A stretch of DNA of 64,000 bases from Comamonas testosteroni (GTDB lineage: Bacteria > Pseudomonadota > Gammaproteobacteria > Burkholderiales > Burkholderiaceae_C), in contig NZ_KZ984458.1 of the NCBI RefSeq assembly GCF_003569915.1, positions 22,926 through 86,925 on the forward strand, read 5' to 3'. This document shows positions 17,376 to 25,971 of the stretch, piece after piece. How positions within the stretch are numbered: the stretch's first letter is position 1; each line of letters starts with the position of its first letter. The translations under genes were made by a program, and so were the position numbers. Under the pieces are notes generated by a model. It searched no databases. It saw only the letters and a list, made by a program, of their open reading frames with translations, and was not told the DNA's origin.

Positions 17376-18671
17376 ATGTCGCCACATCTGACACTTTGCA
17401 ATGCACGCCTGCCGCGCTGGTTGCTCTCGGGCCTGGGCATTGCTGCAGACGAAGCCTTGGTGCGTATCGAGATCGCTGCAGGACGTGTTGCATCTATCAA
17501 GGCCGAGGCTGCATCGCACCCGCGTGCAGCCGGCTCAGAGCTTTGGGATCTGGAAGGTGCTCTGGTCTTGCCCAGCATGGTGGATGCGCATCTGCATCTG
17601 GACAAAGCCTTCACGCTGGAACGCATGGGCGAGGTGCAGCCGGGTTTGCTGGGCGCTATCGACGCCATGATGGTGGACAAAGCCCAATGGACGGCCGCCG
17701 ATGTGCGCCGCCGTGCAGGCCAGGGCTTGCAATGGGCTTATGAGGCCGGTGTGTCGCACGCCCGCACCCATTGCGACTGGTGGGAGCCAGAAGCTCAACC
17801 GGTGGCCTGGAATGTGCTCAAAGAGCTGGCGCAGGAATGGGCGGGCAAGCTGGTGCTGGAGCGCGTCAGCCTCATTCCCTTGCATCTGTATGAAGACCGC
17901 AGTCTGGCCCTGAAGCTGGCGTCCCAGGTGGCAGCCAGCGGCCCAGGCGCTTTGCTGGGCGGCTTTGTGCACTCCACGAACTGGAGCGCCGCGGCCCTGC
18001 GCAATCTGTTTGAAGCCGCGCAAGCCCATGATCTGGATGTGGACCTGCACGTGGATGAAGAACTCAACCCCGCAGCCCAAGGCCTTGCTACGACTGCGGC
18101 TTTGCTTAAGGAACTGAGCTTTAAAGGTCGCGTGGTCTGTGGTCATACCTGCGCACTGGCTGCGCAGCCGCTGGATCAAGCCATGCGCACCCTGGATGCC
18201 GTGGCGCAGGCTCCCATCACCATGGTGACTTTGCCGGTGACCAATCTGCTGCTGCAGGATGCACAAACCGGCAGCACGCCGCGTCAGCGTGGGTTGACGC
18301 TGGTCAAAGAAGCCAGAGAACGCGGCATACCGCTGCTGGTGGCCAGCGACAACGTGCAAGACCCTTTCTGTCCGCTGGGCAGCTTTGACCCGCTGGAAGC
18401 GCTGACAACAGGCGTGGCTGCGGCCCAGCTCAACCCTGCGTTTGATTTGTGGAGCGACAGCGTTTGCCGCAGCGACTGGCTGCGCCGCGAAGCGGGTGCA
18501 TTGCCGCTGCAAACCGGCGCTGTTGCGAATCTGATTATTTTTCCGCAAGCCAATGCCTGCGGCTTCCCATCCCGTACCCAGCGCCGCGTGGTTTTGCGGG
18601 CGGGCCGCGTCAGCAATGGCGAGCCTTTGGCCGCCTGGTTTAACCCTTGTATCGAACGGAGTGCCGCATGA
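17376..18671 (+). CDS. CodA-like amidohydrolase (cytosine/pterin/creatinine deaminase family)
   Basis: 431 residues from ATG 17376, the better placed of two close ATGs after GAGGA. Metal and catalytic residues of the cytosine-deaminase family are all present: HLHLDK (H72, H74), HVDEELN (H225, E228), VCGHTCAL (H257) and ASDNVQDPF (D325). The family hydrolyses an exocyclic amine or amide of a heterocycle; members act on cytosine, pterins, creatinine or triazines. The substrate cannot be fixed from motifs. It is followed at once (ATGA overlap) by a RidA-like gene, so it works in the same pathway. Confidence 0.85.
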   Translation: MSPHLTLCNARLPRWLLSGLGIAADEALVRIEIAAGRVASIKAEAASHPRAAGSELWDLEGALVLPSMVDAHLHLDKAFTLERMGEVQPGLLGAIDAMMVDKAQWTAADVRRRAGQGLQWAYEAGVSHARTHCDWWEPEAQPVAWNVLKELAQEWAGKLVLERVSLIPLHLYEDRSLALKLASQVAASGPGALLGGFVHSTNWSAAALRNLFEAAQAHDLDVDLHVDEELNPAAQGLATTAALLKELSFKGRVVCGHTCALAAQPLDQAMRTLDAVAQAPITMVTLPVTNLLLQDAQTGSTPRQRGLTLVKEARERGIPLLVASDNVQDPFCPLGSFDPLEALTTGVAAAQLNPAFDLWSDSVCRSDWLRREAGALPLQTGAVANLIIFPQANACGFPSRTQRRVVLRAGRVSNGEPLAAWFNPCIERSAA

Positions 18672-19129
18672 GCAGCGCAAACACCGGCATTGCCCAACCG
18701 CTGGCGCGCTACGCGGCCTGGCGCAGAGCGGGCGACTTTATTTTTCTGTCTGGCGTGATTGCGGTGGACCCCGCTGCCAAGCGCATCGTGCGTGGCTATG
18801 ACGATATTCCTGCAGAAGCTGCAACGCTGCTGGGGCGCACGGGCGAGTTCAGCTCCGATATCAAGGAAGGCCCCATCCTCGCGCAAAGCTGGGCGGTGCT
18901 GGACAGCATTCGCCAGACAGTAGAGAGCGCAGGCGGGCAGATGAGCGATGTCTTCAAGCTGGTGCAGTACTTCCGCAATCTGGATCACTTTCCGCACTAC
19001 AGCCGCGTGCGCAAGCTGTTCTTTCCGGGCGAGCCGCCCGCATCCACGGTGGTGGAAGTCTCGGCCATGTTGCCCACCCCGGAAATTCTGATCGAGGTCG
19101 AAGCCACGGCCTATCTGCCACTGCGTTAA
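18668..19129 (+). CDS. RidA/YjgF family protein lacking the canonical Arg
   Basis: 153 residues, overlapping the deaminase gene by ATGA. The YjgF fold signature FIFLSGVIAVD and VEVSAMLP near the end are clear. In imine deaminases a catalytic Arg precedes VEV (PARSCVEV in E. coli RidA); here the aligned segment is PASTVVEV, with Ser at that position. It is therefore not expected to be a standard enamine/imine deaminase. Relatives without the Arg occur in catabolic operons and may hydrolyse ring-opened ureido or carbamate intermediates; this role is inferred. Confidence 0.82.
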   Translation: MSSANTGIAQPLARYAAWRRAGDFIFLSGVIAVDPAAKRIVRGYDDIPAEAATLLGRTGEFSSDIKEGPILAQSWAVLDSIRQTVESAGGQMSDVFKLVQYFRNLDHFPHYSRVRKLFFPGEPPASTVVEVSAMLPTPEILIEVEATAYLPLR

Positions 19130-19162
19130 AGCCGCCATCCATCACTGATACCGGAGAACCCC

Positions 19163-20020
19163 ATGCTGCACGGATACACCCCCGCCAACCGCTTTCTTCC
19201 TTACCTGAGCTGGACCGAAGTGGCTGAGCTGCCCGACAAGGCCAACACCGTGATTGTTCTGCCCGTGGGCGCTATGGAGCAGCACGGCCCGCATCTGCCA
19301 TGTGCGGTGGACTCCATCATTGCTGCCGGGGTGGTGGGCCATGCGCTCGCACATCTGCCTGCCGATGTGCCAGCTTATGCCATGGCACCCATCGTCTATG
19401 GCAAGTCCGAAGAGCATCTGCACTTCCCCGGAACCGTGACGCTGACCGGCGAGACCTTGCTGGCCACCATCAATGAGATTGGCGAATCGGTGTATCGCGC
19501 AGGCTTTCGCAAGCTGCTGTTTGTCAACGGTCATGGCGGTCAGCCCCAGGTGCTGGAAATCGCCGCTCGCGAGCTGCGTTTGCGCCATGGCGACTTTATT
19601 GTGGTGCCCAGTTTTACCTGGCGCGTGCCGCATGTGGCGGGGCAGTATTTGTCCGCGCTGGAGAAAAAACTGGCCATGCATGCCGGTCATGCAGAGACCG
19701 CTTTGATGCTGGCGCTGGCACCCGAGACCGTGCACATGGAACGTGCCGTCATCAACTACCCGCCCGCATTTCCATCAAGCCTGCTGTCGCCCGATGGTCG
19801 CCCCGCTTGCGCCTGGACGGCGCGTGACTTTGGCCCGAGCGGCGTGATTGGCGACCCCACGCCCGCCACGGCAGAGCAGGGCCAGGAGATTCTGGAATCG
19901 CTGGCCAAGAGCTGGGCTGCTGCCATCACCGAATTGCACGAGCTGCAGTGGGCTGCGCGTGAAGAAGCCACCTGGGGCCGTGCCCAGCACCAGGGCCATG
20001 TAGAGCCTGCACTGGCCTGA
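19163..20020 (+). CDS. Creatininase family amidohydrolase
   Basis: 285 residues. The creatininase metal ligands are recognisable: E39 and H41 in GAMEQHGPHLP, D50, H124 in VNGHGG and E178 in HAGHAETALM. The family contains creatininase itself, deformylases and other cyclic-amide hydrolases acting with zinc or manganese. The operon context suggests it opens or trims a heterocycle after deamination by the CodA-like enzyme. It lies 33 bases after the RidA-like gene. Confidence 0.9.
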   Translation: MLHGYTPANRFLPYLSWTEVAELPDKANTVIVLPVGAMEQHGPHLPCAVDSIIAAGVVGHALAHLPADVPAYAMAPIVYGKSEEHLHFPGTVTLTGETLLATINEIGESVYRAGFRKLLFVNGHGGQPQVLEIAARELRLRHGDFIVVPSFTWRVPHVAGQYLSALEKKLAMHAGHAETALMLALAPETVHMERAVINYPPAFPSSLLSPDGRPACAWTARDFGPSGVIGDPTPATAEQGQEILESLAKSWAAAITELHELQWAAREEATWGRAQHQGHVEPALA

Positions 20021-20068
20021 GATCGCGAAGACCAAATTCACTGTTTACCCACCCTCCGGAGAAGCGCC

Positions 20069-21052
20069 ATGATCAAACACCTCAAACCTCTGGCCTGCGC
20101 GGCCTTGCTTGCCTGCGGACTGAGCGGCATCAGCCACGCTCAAGAGAAGTTCACCTATATGACCAACTGGTACGCCCAGGCCGAGCATGGTGGCTTCTAC
20201 CAGGCGCTGGCAACCGGTCTCTACAAAAAAGCGGGTCTGGATGTCAGCATCAAGATGGGTGGCCCACAGGTCAATATCACGCAGATGATGGCTGCGGGCC
20301 AGGCTGAATGCGTGATGGGGTCCAGCGACTTGCAGATGGTGCAGATGCGCGAAGGTGGCGTGCCTGTGACTACGGTGGCAGCGGTGTTCCAGAAAGATCC
20401 GCAGGTGCTGATTGCGCATGAGGATGTGAAGAAGTTTGAAGACCTCAAGGGCAAGACCATCCTGATCGCTTCTTCTGCGCAGCGCGGCTACTGGCCATGG
20501 CTCAAGGCCAAGTATGGCTTTACCGATGCGCAGACCCGCCCCTACACCTTCAACATCCAGCCCTTTCTGGTGGACAAGAACTCGGCCCAGCAAGGCTATC
20601 TGACTTCGGAGCCGTTTGCGATTCAAAAGGCGGGCGTCAAGGCCAATACGCTGATGTTCAGCGACCAGGGCTTCCCGGCCTATGCCACCACCATCTCCTG
20701 CATGGACAAGACCATCAAGGAGCGCAGCAAGGCCGTGGAATCCTTTGTGAAGGCCACGATGGAAGGCTGGAAGAGCTATCTGGCAGACCCAGCGCCCGGC
20801 AATGCGCTGATCAAAAAAGACAACCCCAATATGACGGACGAGCAGCTGGCCTATAGCGTGGGCAAGCTCAAGGAGATGGGCATGGTTACCGGTGGCGATG
20901 CCGCCAAGCTGGGCATCGGTGCCATGACCGAAGCGCGTGTCAAAGCCAGTTACGACTTTCTGGTCAGCGCCAAGCTGATTGACCCGGCCAAGGTCAAACA
21001 GTCAGACGCCTACAACCTGAGCCTGATTCAGAACATCAAGGTTCTGCCCTGA
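20069..21052 (+). CDS. NMT1/THI5-like ABC transporter substrate-binding protein
   Basis: 327 residues with a signal peptide (cleavage after GISHA). The mature protein starts with TYMTNWYAQAEHGGFYQALATGLY, the signature of the NMT1/THI5 (SsuA-like) binding proteins that capture pyrimidine precursors, riboflavin, sulfonates or related compounds in the periplasm. It is followed by its ATPase and permease. CCGGAG before the start serves as ribosome site. The substrate is probably the compound degraded by the preceding enzymes. Confidence 0.88.
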   Translation: MIKHLKPLACAALLACGLSGISHAQEKFTYMTNWYAQAEHGGFYQALATGLYKKAGLDVSIKMGGPQVNITQMMAAGQAECVMGSSDLQMVQMREGGVPVTTVAAVFQKDPQVLIAHEDVKKFEDLKGKTILIASSAQRGYWPWLKAKYGFTDAQTRPYTFNIQPFLVDKNSAQQGYLTSEPFAIQKAGVKANTLMFSDQGFPAYATTISCMDKTIKERSKAVESFVKATMEGWKSYLADPAPGNALIKKDNPNMTDEQLAYSVGKLKEMGMVTGGDAAKLGIGAMTEARVKASYDFLVSAKLIDPAKVKQSDAYNLSLIQNIKVLP

Positions 21053-21108
21053 TTTTGGTTGCATGAATGACGCGGCGGCGCAAGCCGCTGCGCGAGTGAA
21101 AGGTGGCT

Positions 21109-21921
21109 ATGACTGGCTCTGAAACCCTGGCAACAGCAACTCCCGCCGTCGAGGTGCTGTCTGCCGAGAAAACCTACCCCGGTGGCACGCAGGCGCTGCT
21201 GCCCGTTGATCTGCGCATTGAAGAAGGTGAGTTTGTCACGCTGCTGGGCCCCTCAGGCTGCGGCAAGAGCACCTTGCTCAAGATGGTGGCGGGCCTGCTG
21301 GAGCCCAGCGACGGCAAGCTGCTGCTATGGCGCAAGCCCGTGCAGCAATTGCAGGCCAGTGGCAAGAAGATGGCCTTCGTCTTTCAGCAACCCACACTGA
21401 TGCCCTGGTCCGATGTGCACACCAATGTGCGGCTGCCGCTCGATCTGGCGGGCGTGCCGCGTGCAGAAGCCGATGCGCGCGTGACCGATGCGCTGGCGCT
21501 GGTGGGGCTTTCGCGCTTTGCCAAGGCCTTGCCGCGTGAGCTGTCTGGGGGCATGCAAATGCGGGTTTCGATTGCGCGTGGTTTGGTGACCGAACCTGAT
21601 CTGCTGCTGATGGACGAGCCTTTTGGCGCGCTTGATGAAATCACACGTCACAAGCTTGATGCCGAGTTGCTGGAGCTGTGGCACAAGAAAAAGCTCACGG
21701 TGATGTTTGTCACCCATTCGATTCACGAAGCGGTCTATCTCTCAAGCCGCGTGGTGATGATGGCGGCACGTCCCGGCCGCGTGGTGGAAGAGTTTCGCAT
21801 TGATGCGCCCTTCCCGCGCCCAGCCGAGTTCATGGTCAGCCCCGAGTTCAACCAACGTGCCCAGCAACTGCAATCGAGTTTGCTGCGTGCCAGTGCATCG
21901 CAAGAGGAGAGCCTGTCATGA
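21109..21921 (+). CDS. ABC transporter ATP-binding protein (nitrate/sulfonate/taurine type)
   Basis: 270 residues. Walker A GPSGCGKST (47-55), Q-loop VFQQPTLMPW, signature LSGGMQMRV, Walker B LLLMDEPFGALDE and switch His in THSIHEAV are all intact. It energises the permease encoded next (ATGA overlap). The start at ATG 21109 was chosen over a GTG two codons earlier. Confidence 0.93.
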   Translation: MTGSETLATATPAVEVLSAEKTYPGGTQALLPVDLRIEEGEFVTLLGPSGCGKSTLLKMVAGLLEPSDGKLLLWRKPVQQLQASGKKMAFVFQQPTLMPWSDVHTNVRLPLDLAGVPRAEADARVTDALALVGLSRFAKALPRELSGGMQMRVSIARGLVTEPDLLLMDEPFGALDEITRHKLDAELLELWHKKKLTVMFVTHSIHEAVYLSSRVVMMAARPGRVVEEFRIDAPFPRPAEFMVSPEFNQRAQQLQSSLLRASASQEESLS

Positions 21922-22835
21922 GCGCCATACCTTCTTCGGCCATAACGTCTTCAACTTTGCCGGCTTCTATTGCCGATGACGCTGCCAAGGCCTCCGCGAC
22001 CAGCCGATCTGCCAAATCTGCAAAGACCAGGAAGCAAGGTACACCTTGGCTGATGCAGCCCAAGGTGCAACGTGTGCTGCTGCCTTCTCTTGTGGGCGTT
22101 GTGCTGCTGCTGATCTGGCAGGCACTGGTGACGCTTCTGGAGCTGCCGCCTTATCTGGTGCCATCACCGGTGCTGATGATGCAGACCCTGGTGATCGACT
22201 GGGCCCCACTGGGCTGGTCCTTGTGGGTAACGCTCAAGATCACCTTGCTGGCTTTTGGCCTGGCAACGGTGGCCGGTGTGTTGATCAGCTTTTTGTTTGT
22301 GCAAAGCAAGCTGATCGAAACCGCTTTGTTCCCCTATGCCGTGCTGCTGCAGGTCACGCCGATTGTGGCCGTGGCGCCGCTCATCATCATCTGGGTCAAG
22401 GACCCTGTGCTGTCCATGGTGATCTGCGCGGCGCTGGTGGCTTTGTTTCCCATCATCAGCAACACCACGCTGGGCTTGCGCAGTGTGGAGCCTGATCTGC
22501 TGGCCTATTTCAAGCTCAACCGCGCCAGCCGTTGGCAGGTGCTCAAGCGTCTGCGCATTCCCAGTGCTTTGCCTTATTTCTTTGGCGGTCTGCGTATCTC
22601 CTGCGGTCTCGCGTTGATCGGTGCAGTCGTGGCTGAGTTTGTGGCCGGCACCGGCGGGCAGGGTGCTGGGTTGGCTTATCAAATTCTGCAAGCAGGCTTT
22701 CAGCTCAATATCCCGCGCATGTTTGCTGCGCTGCTGCTGATCTCTCTGACTGGGGTGGCGCTGTTTGTGCTGATGGCGTGGTGCACGCGCAAAGCCTTGG
22801 GTAGCTGGCATGCCAGCGAGTCGGGTAACGACTAA
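21918..22835 (+). CDS. ABC transporter permease (SsuC/ThiX type)
   Basis: 305 residues. An unusual Ser/Ala/Lys-rich N-terminal extension of about 50 residues precedes six membrane helices. The cytoplasmic EAA loop is visible in NRASRWQVLKRLRIPSALPYFFGGLRIS. It overlaps the ATPase gene by ATGA and completes the three-gene importer. Confidence 0.92.
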   Translation: MSAIPSSAITSSTLPASIADDAAKASATSRSAKSAKTRKQGTPWLMQPKVQRVLLPSLVGVVLLLIWQALVTLLELPPYLVPSPVLMMQTLVIDWAPLGWSLWVTLKITLLAFGLATVAGVLISFLFVQSKLIETALFPYAVLLQVTPIVAVAPLIIIWVKDPVLSMVICAALVALFPIISNTTLGLRSVEPDLLAYFKLNRASRWQVLKRLRIPSALPYFFGGLRISCGLALIGAVVAEFVAGTGGQGAGLAYQILQAGFQLNIPRMFAALLLISLTGVALFVLMAWCTRKALGSWHASESGND

Positions 22836-22850
22836 GTTCTGATTCACCAA

Positions 22851-22905
22851 TTTTGATAGCAGCATGTCCATTAGATATATGGACATGAGGCTCAATTCAT
22901 CCAAA
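22851..22905 (+). repeat. Copy of dispersed ATAGC-type intergenic repeat with hairpin
   Basis: TTTTGATAGCAGC is followed by a perfect 8-bp stem ATGTCCAT/ATGGACAT and GAGGCTCAATT. It resembles the copy at 29818 in order and spacing. It lies between the permease and FAD oxidase genes. Confidence 0.5.
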
Positions 22906-22922
22906 ATTTTGAGAAATAGCCC

Positions 22923-24323
22923 ATGACAAGCAATCAGATTGCCCAGACCAGCAGCCAACTGCCCAGCGCTTTGCCAGCGCTGGACTGGATTACCGACAGC
23001 ATGAAAGTCTCTCGCCTTTCGCAGGACTTTTCGTGGTTCAGCCCGGTGCTCAAAGAAGCACTGCATGGCAAGCGTGGCGATATCGCCGTGCGCCCGCGTA
23101 CCGAGGCCGAGATTTCCGAAGTCGTTGCCCATTGCGCACGCCAAGGCATTCCCGTCACCGTGCGCGGCAGCGGCACGGGCAACTATGGCCAGAGCACGCC
23201 TTTGCATGGTGGTGTGATTCTGGATCTGAGCGGCTACAACAGCCTGTGCTGGGTGCGCGCCGGCGTGGGGCGTGCTCAGGCGGGTATTCGGTTGGCAGAC
23301 TTTGACCAATTAGCGAGAGCCCGAGGCCAGGAGCTGCGCTGGTTGCCGTCCACTTATCGCAGTGCCACCTTGGGTGGTTTGTTCGGCGGCGGCTTTGGCG
23401 GCGCAGGCTCCATCACCTATGGGCCGCTGGCGGCACCCGGCAATGTGCTGGCCGTGCGTGTGATGACCGTCGAGGCCGAGCCGCGCATTCTGGAGCTGCG
23501 CGGTGCAGACGCCATGCGTTTGCACCATACCTATGGCACGACCGGCATTGTGCTCGAGATTGAAGTGGCGCTGACCGAGGCTACCAACTGGACGGAATGC
23601 ATTGCCACTTTCACTGACTTTGATGGCGCGCTGGCGTTTGCGCAGCAGATTGGCAATGCGCCCGGCATTCGCAAAAAAGAGCTAAGCCTGATGGCCGCGC
23701 CAATTCCTGCCTACTTCACCAGCCTGGCCGAGCATCTGCCCAAGGATTGCCATGCCGTCATCGTGCTGGTCGCGCCAGAAGCCGAAGAAGCCATGCAGCT
23801 GTTGATGGAGCGGCATGGCGGCACGCTGAGCTACTGCGAGCGCGGTAAATGGCCAGCGGAGCAGGCCGTGTCTGGCTATAAATCGCTGATTGAATACTGC
23901 TGGAACCACACCACCTTGCATGCGCTCAAGCTCGACAAGAGTTTGACCTATCTGCAAACCGGCTATGTCCCTGGCCGTTTTGCCGAGCAGTTGCAGGCGC
24001 TGCGTAGCGAGCTGGGCGATGAGGTGCTGTTTCACCTGGAATTTCTGCGCACCAAGGAAGGGCAGTTCAACTGCAGCGGGCTGGAGCTGGTGCGTTTCAC
24101 CACGCCAGAGCGCCTGAACGCCATCATGGACATCTATCGCAAGCATGGCGTGCAGATCAACAATCCGCATGTCTATGTGGTTGAAGATGGCAAGGCCAAC
24201 AATCAGCTTGACCCTGCATTGCTGCAAACCAAGGCCGAGCTGGACCCTTTCAATCTGCTCAACCCCGGCAAGCTGCGCAGTGCGGCGCTTCCAGCTTGTG
24301 TGAAGGCCGCAGGGGTTGCGTAA
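22923..24323 (+). CDS. FAD-linked oxidase (GlcD/VAO-type FAD-binding domain)
   Basis: 466 residues. The PCMH/FAD_binding_4 motif VTVRGSGTGNYGQSTPLHGGVILDLSGYN and the following LGGLFGGGFGGAGSITYG are typical of vanillyl-alcohol-oxidase-family flavoenzymes such as glycolate or lactate dehydrogenases. The C-terminal FNLLNPGKL is also family-like. It lies 87 bases after the permease with an intervening repeat, so it may be the last operon gene. The substrate is unknown; it could oxidise an intermediate of the heterocycle pathway. Confidence 0.85.
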   Translation: MTSNQIAQTSSQLPSALPALDWITDSMKVSRLSQDFSWFSPVLKEALHGKRGDIAVRPRTEAEISEVVAHCARQGIPVTVRGSGTGNYGQSTPLHGGVILDLSGYNSLCWVRAGVGRAQAGIRLADFDQLARARGQELRWLPSTYRSATLGGLFGGGFGGAGSITYGPLAAPGNVLAVRVMTVEAEPRILELRGADAMRLHHTYGTTGIVLEIEVALTEATNWTECIATFTDFDGALAFAQQIGNAPGIRKKELSLMAAPIPAYFTSLAEHLPKDCHAVIVLVAPEAEEAMQLLMERHGGTLSYCERGKWPAEQAVSGYKSLIEYCWNHTTLHALKLDKSLTYLQTGYVPGRFAEQLQALRSELGDEVLFHLEFLRTKEGQFNCSGLELVRFTTPERLNAIMDIYRKHGVQINNPHVYVVEDGKANNQLDPALLQTKAELDPFNLLNPGKLRSAALPACVKAAGVA

Positions 24324-24362
24324 GACATCAGGGTGTATGAAAGCCGGTTTACTCCGCTGCCA

Positions 24363-24448
24363 TGCACTCGCACAGTGCCTGTGCGCTCAAGAGTCACGCT
24401 CATGAAGTGTTCTGCACTGAATTGGTGCTATCTGCACATTTTTGTGCT
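24363..24448. promoter_or_regulatory. Three NtrC-like enhancer sites upstream of urtA
   Basis: TGCACTCGCACAGTGCC (24363-24379), TGCACTGAATTGGTGCT (24413-24429) and TGCACATTTTTGTGCT (24433-24448) fit the NtrC dyad TGCAC-N6/7-GTGCA; the second is nearly exact. They lie about 110-200 bases upstream of the predicted transcription start, the usual enhancer range. Confidence 0.75.
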
Positions 24449-24536
24449 CGCATGATTGCCGATTGAGCTGGCTGCAGAGGAAAAATCGGCAGCGCCTTGC
24501 ACCGGCTCTTGGCAGGCTGCCTCTGGAAATCAGGTT

Positions 24537-24552
24537 TGGCACGGTCCTTGCA
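24537..24552 (+). promoter_or_regulatory. Sigma-54 promoter for urtA
   Basis: TGGCACGGTCCTTGCA matches the -24/-12 consensus exactly (GG at 24538-24539, GC at 24550-24551). Transcription should begin near 24562, leaving a leader of about 42 bases before urtA. Confidence 0.9.
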
Positions 24553-24604
24553 GTTGAGGTTTTGCGGTCAATGTGATCGAACAAATCCTCCTGGGAGTGC
24601 TGAA

Positions 24605-25873
24605 ATGAATCGTCGCGGAACCCTCACTACACTGGCTGCGTCCATGGCTCTGGGCCTTGGTTTGTGTTCGCAGGTCCATGCTGCAGACACCATCAAGGTT
24701 GGCGTGCTGCACAGCCTCTCGGGCACCATGGCGATCTCGGAAACCGTGCTCAAGGACACGGTGCTGATGGCCATCGACGACATCAACGCCAAGGGCGGTG
24801 TGCTTGGTAAAAAGCTCGAACCCGTGGTGGTTGACCCTGCTTCCAACTGGCCGCTGTTTGCCGAAAAAGCCAAGCAGCTGATCACACAGGACAAGGTGGC
24901 CGTGGTGTTTGGCTGCTGGACCAGCGTGTCGCGCAAGTCCGTGCTGCCCGTGTTTGAACAGAACAATGGCCTGCTGTTCTACCCTGTGCAGTACGAGGGC
25001 GAAGAACTCTCCAAGAACGTGTTCTACACCGGTGCTGCGCCCAACCAGCAAGCGATTCCTGCCGTCGAATACCTGATGAGCAAGGAAGGCGGCAGTGCCA
25101 AGCGTTTTGTGTTGCTGGGCACCGACTATGTGTACCCCCGCACCACCAACAAGATTCTGCGTGCCTTCCTGAAGAGCAAGGGCGTGAAGGATTCCGACAT
25201 CATGGAAACCTACACCCCGTTCGGTCATAGCGACTACCAGACCATCGTGGCAGACGTGAAGAAGTTCTCCACCGGTGGCAAGACAGCGGTGATCTCCACC
25301 ATCAATGGCGACTCCAACGTGCCGTTCTACAAAGAACTTGGCAATGCTGGTCTGAAGGCCAAGGATGTGCCCGTGGTGGCCTTTAGCGTGGGTGAGGAAG
25401 AACTGCGCGGCGTGGACACCAAGCCTCTCGTGGGCCACCTGGCAGCGTGGAACTACTTCATGAGCGTAAAGAACCCCACCAACACCGCTTTCATCAAGCA
25501 GTGGAGCGATTACGCCAAGGCCAAGAACATTGCAGGCCACAAAGACAAGCCGCTGACCAACGACCCGATGGAAGCGACCTGGGTGGGCATCCATATGTGG
25601 AAGCAGGCCGTGGAAAAAGCCAAGAGCACCGATACCGACAAGGTGATTGCCGCCATGGCCGGTCAGACCTTTACGGCACCTGATGGCTTCACCGTGAAGA
25701 TGGACGAGAAGAACCACCATCTGCACAAGCCTGTGATGGTGGGTGAGATCAAGGCAGATGGTCAGTTCAGCGTGGTGTGGAAGACCAAAGGCCCCATCAA
25801 GGCACAGCCCTGGAGCCCGTTCATCGAAGGCAATGACAAAAAGAAGGACGAGCCTAACGGCAAGAGTTCCTGA
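24605..25873 (+). CDS. urtA: Urea ABC transporter substrate-binding protein UrtA
   Basis: 422 residues with a signal peptide ending VHAA. The mature sequence begins DTIKVGVLHSLSGTMAISE and contains VVFGCWTSVSRKSVLPVFE and LFYPVQYEGEE, diagnostic of UrtA. It captures urea in the periplasm for UrtBCDE. GGGAG precedes the ATG. The sigma-54 promoter and NtrC sites upstream indicate induction under nitrogen limitation. Confidence 0.96.
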   Translation: MNRRGTLTTLAASMALGLGLCSQVHAADTIKVGVLHSLSGTMAISETVLKDTVLMAIDDINAKGGVLGKKLEPVVVDPASNWPLFAEKAKQLITQDKVAVVFGCWTSVSRKSVLPVFEQNNGLLFYPVQYEGEELSKNVFYTGAAPNQQAIPAVEYLMSKEGGSAKRFVLLGTDYVYPRTTNKILRAFLKSKGVKDSDIMETYTPFGHSDYQTIVADVKKFSTGGKTAVISTINGDSNVPFYKELGNAGLKAKDVPVVAFSVGEEELRGVDTKPLVGHLAAWNYFMSVKNPTNTAFIKQWSDYAKAKNIAGHKDKPLTNDPMEATWVGIHMWKQAVEKAKSTDTDKVIAAMAGQTFTAPDGFTVKMDEKNHHLHKPVMVGEIKADGQFSVVWKTKGPIKAQPWSPFIEGNDKKKDEPNGKSS

Positions 25874-25885
25874 TTTTTGACCAAG

Positions 25886-25917
25886 GAGCAGAGAAGGTCT
25901 GGTGGGCTTCTCTGCTC
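25886..25917 (+). other. Stable hairpin in the urtA-urtB intergenic region
   Basis: A perfect 11-bp stem (GAGCAGAGAAG, 25886-25896, with 25907-25917) has a 10-base loop and no T-run. It is probably a 3' stabiliser or attenuator that lets urtA mRNA exceed the permease mRNA, as is common after binding-protein genes. Confidence 0.6.
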
Positions 25918-25923
25918 TTCAAA

Positions 25924-25962
25924 CAATAGCTGAATGTGCTTGATTCATAAGCACTGATAACG
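25924..25962 (+). repeat. Copy of dispersed ATAGCTG-type intergenic repeat
   Basis: CAATAGCTGAATGTGCTTGA and the following bases form a short stem GTGCTT/AAGCAC with a 7-base loop. It has the same ATAGCTG core and dyad layout as the copy at 29818. It lies immediately before urtB. Confidence 0.5.
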
Positions 25963-25971
25963 GGTTTCATC

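Noticed and set aside
24530..25726. 398-codon minus-strand frame opposite urtA
   Set aside because: Antisense shadow; His/Gly-rich translation without domain features, and the region upstream is a clear urtA promoter.
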